Shown here one piece after another: positions 56,567 to 64,000 of a stretch of 64,000 nucleotides of DNA; positions within the stretch are counted from its first letter, which is position 1; the number at the start of each line of letters is the position of its first letter. The notes under the pieces were generated by a model that saw only the letters and a list, made by a program, of their open reading frames with translations, was not told the origin of the DNA and ran no database searches. This DNA comes from Paraconiothyrium sp. Pb-2020. Taxonomy: Eukaryota; Ascomycota; Dothideomycetes; Pleosporales; Didymosphaeriaceae. Location: positions 4,464,001 through 4,528,000 of the forward strand of contig JAJUBI010000005.1 of NCBI GenBank assembly GCA_022419385.1, read 5' to 3'. The translations under genes were made by a program, and so were the position numbers.

Positions 56567-58437
56567 ATGGCAAAACCTACGCCTCGTGTTAATGAGGACA
56601 ACAATGAAATAGCCGTTGCTAGCAATGAAGTTGGGCTCGACAATGCGAAGATGGACGTGCGAGAGGCGCATGAAGTCTTTAAGAAGTCAACCGAAGGCGT
56701 GGATTTTAGAACCGTCAGCTGGTAGGTATACATCATCCTCTTCCAAAAAGTGACGGTCGAAAGAGCAGCGTTGCGTTGCCACACGATGTATCAACGGATA
56801 CCATGGTTCGATCATGGTGGCCCGATCGCTTGACTTTGTGCTTACATTTCAGTAGGCCCCGAGCAACCATCATCTTCCTCAAGATTCAATTCGCCATGTC
56901 CATCTTAGCTGTGCCTGGCGCGCTTGCCACGCTTGGTGCCGTTGGAGGAGCGCTCTCGATTGTCGGATGGCAGATCTTGAACACCTACACAGCCGTTATC
57001 CTCGGAGATTTCCGCAACCGCCATCCAGAATGTAAGCACACCATCTAGTACAGAGTTGAGTTTTATTGGCAGAGGAAAGATTCCTTGTAGGCTATGCTGA
57101 CACACACACACACACACACACAAAGTATCTGCTCTCCTTGGCTGGACTCACACTGACGTTACCCTAGGCCACACACTGGCCGATATGTGCGGACTCATAT
57201 TCGGTCAGATCGGTAGAGAGCTTGTTGGAATCCAGATCATGGTAGCTCAAGTCCTAGTCACAGCTGCTGGCATCGTCTCATGCTCGACTGCACTCAATGC
57301 GCTTTCCAACCACGGTGCTTGCACCGTATGGTTCAGCTTTGTTTCCACCGTACTGATCACGGGATTCTCTTCAGTCAGGACTTTCTCGCGCCTAGGATGG
57401 CTTACATGGGTCGGCTTCTTCACTTTCTTCATTGCAGTCTTCATCTTCGTCGTGGCCGTCACGCAACAAAGCCGCCCGGCTATTGCGCCACCAACAGGCG
57501 AATTTGAACTCGGCTGGACTGCAATTGCTTATCCGTCCTTTGCAGCTGGGATCACTGCGAGCGCAAACATCTTCATCAGCGGAAGCGGTTCCATGATGTA
57601 CATGCCTGTCGTATCGGAAATGAAGAACCCAACAGATTACAGGAAGGCTTGTTTGGTTGCGGGGTTCTTCGTCGGAGTGTTGTATCTGACTTTCTCGCTT
57701 GTCATCTACCGATGGTGCGGAGTTTGGATTTCAACTCCGGCCTTCGGGAGCGCCGGTACGCTTTTCAAGAAGATTAGCTATGGAATTGCTTTGCCTGGGT
57801 TGGTGATTGGTGTTGGTGAGTCGTCCCCGCATATACGGCAGCTACTGCAAGAAGAATGCGATTGCATGATTACTACCAGGCGCAAGCTAATTTCTCCAGG
57901 CATATACCAACATGTCGCTGCTAAGCTCATCTTCGTACGAATATTGCGCAACACACATCAGTAAGCTAGACCACCCACTAATGTGGATCCCCCAACTGAT
58001 TCTGCCTATCATAGTCTACAAGAGAACACCACGATTCACTGGACCACTTGGCTTGGATCCAATTTGATTTTGGGCATCCTCGGCTTCATCATTGCGAGTG
58101 CCGTTCCGATTCTCAACTATCTCTTGGGTCTTGCCGGGTCGCTGTGCTTCGCACCCTTCTCGCTCATGTTTCCAGCAATCCTCTGGATGCACGACTTCAA
58201 AAGATATAGAACCGGTGGCACGACGCAGAAGATGATATATGGTCTTCATATTCTTGTGGTAATAATCGGCTTGTTCATGGTCGTTGGTGGAACGTAAGTA
58301 TGATCACTCCAAGAAGCGAGATGGGAGCTGACTATGACACTAGATATGGCGTTTCGCTGTCAATTAAGATGGCATACGATACTGGAATCATTGGGAAAGC
58401 GTTTGACTGTGCGGACAATTCCGGATCCGTGTCTTGA
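56567..58437 (+). CDS. AAAP-family amino-acid transporter (Mtr-like)
   Basis: Six exons: 56567-56721, 56856-57031, 57168-57815, 57900-57960, 58015-58293 and 58344-58437, giving 470 aa. The first acceptor is the second of two adjacent AGs (cagtag), which yields DFRTVSWPRATIIFLKIQFA, the expected start of TM1. About eleven hydrophobic segments follow, including GALATLGAVGGALSIVGWQI and SFVSTVLITGFSS. The motif MPVVSEMKNPTDYRKA and the loop AAKLIFVRILRN are typical of fungal neutral/aromatic amino-acid transporters such as Neurospora Mtr. It is probably a plasma-membrane proton symporter. Introns 1 to 3 are longer (84-136 nt) than elsewhere, and intron 2 contains a CA microsatellite. Confidence 0.88.
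57101..57122. repeat. (CA)11 microsatellite
   Basis: Twenty-two bases of perfect CA repeat lie inside intron 2 of the transporter gene. It may vary in length between strains. Confidence 0.95.
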
Positions 58438-59085
58438 GGCTACCGCGTTTATTGTAATACAAGAGCCGGGATGTTGACGCGGCCAAATTTATATCTCAGG
58501 TGCCTATGCAATGCCTAGCAATTTGTCCTATCTCCAGTATAGCTCCGCAACTTGTTGATTTGGCCTGCTACGAACTATTGATCCAAGCGCTCATCTCCGC
58601 TACCCTTCTTGCACTCTTTAATCGCGACATTCGCAGCTATCCCATTATTGGAGTTTAGCGAGCGAATGAATTGGTTCTTGCTATGGAGTCGAATAGCGAA
58701 GGAGAGAGAACTTGCGAAAGGCGGCGACTAAAGCAATCTAGGGATTTATCCCCTTCATTGCTCTGTCTTCAAGATAGTGCGCAGGTCCGGATGCATTGAT
58801 CGCTAAAACACGGCTTTGGGTCTGTCAAACAATTTGCTGCTTTCGAATCAGCCAGAGTTAACTTTGTTGCACTCTCCACAGCAGCATTTCATGAGACATA
58901 CATCAGGTGAAGGTCAAGCAAAGCTTGTCTATTGCATGTGCCATCATACTGCTGTCGCAAACATCCAACTAACCAAGTGCATCACTTATAAATACCCGAA
59001 TCGCAACCTACACTGCAGTCCGCCACCCTCAACATCCTCCAAAGTCAGCTTACTTCCTGGACCCTCAAAGCTCACTTGAAGAACA
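58438..59085. other. Intergenic, 0.65 kb
   Basis: It holds the 3' region of the transporter gene and the promoter of the 123-aa orphan. Nothing else is seen. Confidence 0.5.
58987..58993 (+). promoter_or_regulatory. TATA box of the 123-aa orphan
   Basis: The sequence tataaat lies 99 bases before the ATG at 59086. Confidence 0.5.
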
Positions 59086-59457
59086 ATGTCCTCCGCTTCT
59101 TTGCGTCCGCTTGCAGAGCACGTATACAACATGTTGCTTCTAAGCGAAAGTGCCACCCAGCAGATAAACGAAACCAGAATCCAGGGTCTCAAAATGATGT
59201 CCAACAACATTCATTTCCTAGCCCGTATCCATGGCGGTATCGACGCCCGACCTGATCAGATTTCGATCACAAACACTGTCATTCACACCGGGGAGGTTAG
59301 AAGGCATCGTACTGTCGTTATATTCCACTCGGAAGATGGAAGCATTAAACGGCTTGTTGACACAGCCTATATTGTCGACGGAGAGAAGAAGGCTAATGAT
59401 GTCCTTGCGGAACGCCTGTATGAAGTAGTCAATAAGGAAGTCGAAAGGTTTAGGTAG
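59086..59457 (+). CDS. Hypothetical protein, 123 aa
   Basis: A single exon preceded by a TATA box and a C/A-rich leader, both common for expressed fungal genes. I do not recognise it. The first half is helical and hydrophobic-patterned (LAEHVYNMLLLSESATQQIN), then come two likely strands (ISITNTVIHTGEVRRHR and TVVIFHSEDGSIK) and a C-terminal helix (DVLAERLYEVVNKEVERF). It is a small soluble alpha/beta protein without signal peptide or cysteine pairs. Codon usage looks ordinary. Confidence 0.6.
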   Translation: MSSASLRPLAEHVYNMLLLSESATQQINETRIQGLKMMSNNIHFLARIHGGIDARPDQISITNTVIHTGEVRRHRTVVIFHSEDGSIKRLVDTAYIVDGEKKANDVLAERLYEVVNKEVERFR

Positions 59458-60331
59458 CTTGTAATTCAGAAATTGCTTTCAAGTGGCCGTGAGACATTTG
59501 AAGAGCACTGTTCGAGTACTGAAAACTGTATTCCTACCTTCAAAAGGTGTGGGCAGGACTTTTGCAAAGCACCGATCTCCTTGAACGATGTGCCATAGAA
59601 ACAATGAACTCCACCACGAACATGGACTCCACACACAGACACGCAGATTAAGCAAAAATTGTATCGCAACTTTTAACTCCACTAAACATGTTTTCCAGCC
59701 TCACAAGCCCCGCAAACCACCAGCCCACTTCACGACATCATCCACCTCACAGCATAGCCATCGCCTCTCTCCTCAGCGCCTGGCCACACGTACATCCCCC
59801 CGACGCCGCGGTCCCCACCCGAAACCCCTCTAACAAAGTCACGGGCTGCTCCGAATGCGAAGCGCATAGAAACCTCTCCATGGGCGTCATCTCGCTTGTT
59901 GTTGTGTGTCGAGCGTCGAGATCTACGATGGGCATGTGGTAAGGACATGCGTGTTTGCTTCGCGTTTGCGACACTTGAACTAAGGTGGTGTTAGTCTAGC
60001 AATTGTCCGCTCGTGCGGAGACACAGTGCTTACTGGCGTAAGGGAATTCCTTTTGAGTGGTAACTGGTGGTGTAGAAGTTACATGTTGTTGGAGTATCCT
60101 GCTAGTTCGGTTAGTCGTGCTTTGTGGTGTTCTGATGTTCTGTTAAGTTCGGCATGTGCAGTGAGAACACAGCACTGTGGTGGCGTGTGCTTGCTGGATG
60201 AAAGACGTACTGAGCGGCATCAGCGCCAACAGTATGGGATGCATGGTTTCGTGAAGCCATCCTTGTTGTACAGAGGGCTGCTACAGTGTTCTTGTGGGTG
60301 TGGAGAGTCAAGATAAGTGGTGTGCTGTCTC
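59458..60331. other. Unclear region, 0.9 kb
   Basis: A frame opens at an ATG at 59688 (MFSSLTSPANHQ) after an A/C-rich leader and ends at 59942. A donor-like gtaagg follows, and a long frame lies downstream, but I cannot build a convincing gene. Confidence 0.35.
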
Positions 60332-60778
60332 AGCCGGCGGGTCGCTCGCCGTATATACCTCAACTGTTCGGCCTTCAACGGGCTGGAGGACTATGACAAA
60401 GGCACCCTCGTGCCCGAAAACGAAAGGCTACTGCGGCCATCGATTGATCCGATCGGGCTGGACCGGGAGGAGGGAACGAAAGAGGCAGGTATGGACTATG
60501 GCGAGACGTATCAGCGCATCCAGAATCCGTTCGGTGGGGTCAGGTGCAAGAATTCCGGTAAGTTGAAAGTCGAAACAAGATCTGCATGGCATGCTTGTAG
60601 GCACGTCTGTGCATAGCTCAATGTCCCGATCGTTGACAACACATCGGCGGCGCGAGTGCTTATTAGAGGTAATGCTGGATGTCGAGAATGTACTCGGATT
60701 GGTCGACCTCCCAGACGGGGACGGCGGGGAGACCGGAAGATTTGCTAAGGAAAGCTTAGATGGCGACCCGTGGACCTG
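60332..60778 (+). CDS. Possible two-exon gene fragment of unknown function
   Basis: The frame behind an acceptor-like tgtctcag at about 60331 reads FNGLEDYDKGTLVPENERLL and RIQNPFGGVRCKNS, which looks like genuine protein sequence. A donor gtaagt at 60558 and an acceptor ttattag ending at 60666 keep the frame and give DVENVLGLVDLPDGDGG and a stop at 60778. The upstream exon and start cannot be found, because a stop lies just before the acceptor in this frame. It may be the 3' half of a gene whose first exon is in the unclear region, or a remnant. No family recognised. Confidence 0.3.
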
Positions 60779-60780
60779 AG

Positions 60781-62833
60781 CCACTGCCGCACCGCTATGG
60801 CGGGTGGGGGTATCCTTTGGGGGTATACGACGGCCCATGCGAGGGTCACATTCATGGCTTCGCAAGGTGTGCCTCCGCGTGAAGGGCTGCATATCTAATG
60901 CAGGAGTTAACGGGGTCGCATCCTGTGATAGGCTGAACCCTTCAGTCGGGCGCCAGCGCCGATAGACTGGTTCGATGCCCCACTAAGTCGTCTCCCTTGC
61001 TTTGGGGCCGAGCTAGGCAAAGAAAGGGAGGGCGTGCGTTGACAGGAGCGTGCGCGGGCCCAGATTTTAACATTAAAGTGTAACCGCAGAGGGGGATTTA
61101 TTGAACGTCGATGTGGTCGCAGCAGTCTGGCACCAGTTTGGAGGCTGGCGCGCACCCGAAGAGCTTCTAGATATTGCTCCAAACGCAGCGACCTTCCATT
61201 CCACGACACATCTCGAATTATCAACGGACGATCAGGCTTTTGGGCACGTCTCGAAGAGTCGACACAGCCCCGATATCCCGCTGGAGGATGCGACAGACCT
61301 ATGCATGGCGTCCGGATGACCACCGAGAGAATAGGCTAAGTAGGCATAGCACACAACTGCCCCTTGATGCCAAGTGTTGATGCCTGAGGGTTAGCAGCCG
61401 CCGGCGGCGATGGGCGTGACCGTTACGATTCTGTATCAGCACGTCACGCCGACGCCACCAAGGATCTGTTAGGCGGGAAAACAAATACGGGCCATCGCAC
61501 TAGTCGTGATATGAAAGAAGGCAACGAGGCGGCCGCCGTTGTGATAATTTCGGATACGCTCCAGCTGCTTCACGAGCAGATGACTGCCCGGCAAGCACGA
61601 CAACGGCCTGTAAGAAAACGTTGAGCTCTGCCAAGTGTAGCACGAAATCCTATGGCGTCAATCCGAAGGGGTCGCATTCGTGGGGTTTTTAGGTGCTCTA
61701 TCAGTAATGACTCGCCGTCGGCCTACGCCTTGGGTCATGCTCACCGTTTGCAAGCAAGAGCGCGGGGCCGCCATCGCCGTTGCGCTTTGACAGGGCCCCA
61801 TCTCATTGCCGTCTCACCCAGCGGCCCGCAAGCGGGGGATTGTCCAGGTGGCGCTTGAGGAAAAATAAACTATGAATTGTACCTTCGTATGACCTTTGGA
61901 GAATGCTCGGACGGAGTTTTGGTCGGTGAGCACGCAGATGCCAGATCAGCGGCGGCCTGCATCATCGCGTGGGTTCCAAGCGAGGACGGCGCATCAAGAT
62001 GGGTGCACGACATGAAGCGACGCTGGGTATAATGCGTTTTCGGAGGAGCCGCGGGAACGGAAGATAAGATGGGTGTGCCGTCGGCGCCAGTCCTCAGCCT
62101 GACCCTTGCAGTCGTGTCGAATCGTACCGTCCGCGGTAATCATCAAGAAGCGCTTCAGCACGCCAACCCCAAAACGTCCCGCGGCATGAGCTGTCGGTGC
62201 CGCCGGTGCGATATGCTGACATGGAGGGTGGCAGCAGCAAGCCGAATGAGAATACGAGTGTGCCGATAGGGACTAGCGTGAGGCTAAATTAGCATTCACG
62301 TGTGCACGTGCACGCCCCCAAACCTGGGATGTTACGTCACTGGCTTGTTTCGGTGAGCGAACTTCAGCAAAATGTCTTGAGCAATTTGCCAGCGGGAGTT
62401 TGGGTTTCAAAGATTTGCAGTTTGACATATTGATTTTCTTACATTCTCAGCTTTGCTGTGGTAGTTTACATAGATTTGACCTGAGCAAGTCGCTCGACCA
62501 TTCAGCGGTGTTTTGAGCCATATCTTTCCTTATCTTGAACAGAGGTATAGTTTCATTGTCTCTACTAGGAGATAGGCCACCCATCGCTATGTAATAGCTT
62601 CATCATCTGGGATTATTGACACAGATTTTTGAGAAGGCGTGGTGACGTACTGTCGGAATTTTCACTGAACCTCTCGAATAAGCGTTCCCTTCTGTTTATA
62701 AAACTGTTTGGACTTCCCGTCCCATACGACTGTGTCATTTCGTCTGAAAGCCATGTTGGTAAGCGCCAGCAGCCAGAAAACACAGCGCGATTGAGTCATA
62801 CATGTAATGCACTTGCCTCTGAACATGAACGCT
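60781..62833. other. Gene-poor region, 2 kb
   Basis: GC-rich to about 62300 with short frames on both strands, then AT-richer. At about 62297-62310 two CACGTG (E-box) hexamers sit almost back to back. No gene is supported. Confidence 0.45.
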
Positions 62834-64000
62834 TCATTTATTCTTCTCATTCTTCTTCATCGAAGTCCACTGCACAGGGAGGGCTAGAAGAAACGCCCCG
62901 CAGCTCAAAGCGATGGTAATATAGAAGGTTTTGGTAATAGCTTCGCTGTATGCAGGAATAACCCGCTCTAAGTCTTGAGATGAGTACATGCTGCTCAAAT
63001 TCGTGGCACCACTCCTAATCAGTCGTGACTTGTCGAATCCAGGGAGAGCTGTTGATATTGCATTTTTGAGGTCATTGACAAACACGCTTTGCGCGATTGC
63101 CACGACCACAGAGGAACAGAGCATCTGGGTGAGATTTACCAAAGACACGCCCAGTGGAACGTCGGAGGAGAGTAGCGTTGTTTGTATGACGAGCATAGGA
63201 GGTGGTACACTGGCACCGGCACCGAGGCCGTAGATCACTTGGTAGCCGATCCATTTGGCACTGCTGATGGAAGGAGTAAATGTCGAGATGAACCCCGAGC
63301 CAACGGCGGAGAGTATTGCCCCCAAAAACAAAGCCGGGTTATAGTATCCAATTGCCTGGGTCACACCGCCCGACACAGCGGACATTACTACGAAAGAGGC
63401 AATGAGGGGAGTTATCATGACGCCTGATCGAAGTTTAGAGGCGTTTTTGACGGTTTGGTACCAAACAGGAAGTATGTTATCACAACGAACATGCCCCCAG
63501 AGATAAAACCAGAATATAGGGCAGATAGTGACACGTTGCGGTTGCGTATCAATCCCGGGGAGAACGAACGCTGAGACGGCACTCGTATTTGAATGGCCGC
63601 AAATGAGAGGAATAATACCCCTGAGACCACAAAAAGTGCGATCACACGAGCATTTGACCAGGTGTAAACGGTACCACCGAGTTGCAGTGCCAAGATGATG
63701 CATACAAGCGCCGCCGTGAGTTGTATTGTGCCAGGGAGGTCAAAGTGGCGGAGCTTCTCTTGCCAGGAAGTCTTGAAACGTGTACTCCTAGGTGGAACCT
63801 TCACTGCGAGGCAAATTCCAAGGCTGATAGTGGCACAAATGGGTAGATTGATCCCGAAGCACCATCTCCATGTCGCGCGGTCTGCTAACGCACCCCCTAT
63901 AAAAGGACCAGCGACAGCCGCGATACCAAGTGACATGAACATCAAGCCACTAAGAGAGGCTCTCTTGTCAAGTGGGGACGAATCGGCCAGGATGAGTACT
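62834..64000 (-). pseudogene. MFS drug-efflux-type transporter, frameshifted and cut by the window edge
   Basis: The minus strand encodes the middle and C-terminal part of a 14-TM-type major facilitator. It enters from the right edge in frame with VLILADSSPLDKRASLSG, then GIAAVAGPFIGGALAD and WRWCFGINLPI (motif C and the usual TM5-6 region). At about 63472 the frame breaks: upstream reads GGMFVVITY, and the continuation LPVWYQTVKNASKLRSGVM is in another frame one base out. No intron can bridge them. The rest runs intact to the stop at 62834, ending VQWTSMKKNEKNK. Removing the shift would give an ordinary protein, so this is either a recent pseudogene or a sequencing error. The 5' end is outside the window. 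Confidence 0.8.

Overview
This 64 kb window is nuclear DNA of a filamentous ascomycete (Pezizomycotina, plausibly Dothideomycetes; the class is inferred from overall gene character only). The evidence is short 42-215 nt GT..AG introns, many with a CTAAC/CTGAC-type branch site near the acceptor, plus typical fungal families: a Zn2Cys6 regulator, a HET protein, a Whi3-type RNA-binding protein and an MscL homologue. I found no tRNA, rRNA, CRISPR array or intact transposon.

Layout. 0.2-5.6 kb: housekeeping genes (SND2/TMEM208, mitoribosomal mS45, a Whi3-like RNA-binding protein). 5.6-9.9 kb: a gene-poor region with an abrupt G-rich to C-rich switch. 9.9-14 kb: a P450, then a shortened leucyl-tRNA-synthetase-like ORF that lacks the catalytic and editing parts. 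15-25 kb: an oxidative/secretory block with an FAD monooxygenase divergent from a Zn2Cys6 regulator, a heme-thiolate peroxygenase and a secreted S9 peptidase. 25-39 kb: accessory DNA with a HeLo-like/kinase-like/trypsin-like fusion of about 1419 aa, a tandem pair of small acidic paralogues, MscL, a DUF952 protein and a HET protein, separated by long empty or AT-rich stretches. 39-51 kb: GH31 alpha-glucosidase, the fatty-acid-elongation dehydratase PHS1, a SIM-rich RING protein resembling SUMO-targeted ubiquitin ligases, PRP19 and an orphan. 51-64 kb: a 1010-aa vWA orphan, an amino-acid transporter, a small orphan, unclear exons, and an MFS transporter with a frameshift that runs off the right edge.

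How the genes may work together. The FMO and regulator share one promoter region and may form a small regulated oxidative unit with the peroxygenase; this is inference. The HeLo-kinase-protease and the HET gene lie about 7 kb apart and are both of types linked to fungal nonself recognition or programmed cell death. PHS1, PRP19, mS45 and SND2 are core functions with no local partnership visible.

The strongest leads are the pseudo-LeuRS, the three-module HeLo-kinase-protease, the tandem small paralogues, the vWA orphan and the SIM/RING protein. Exon junctions were placed by hand from splice motifs, reading frame and family motifs. All family assignments are from motif recognition, without database searches.
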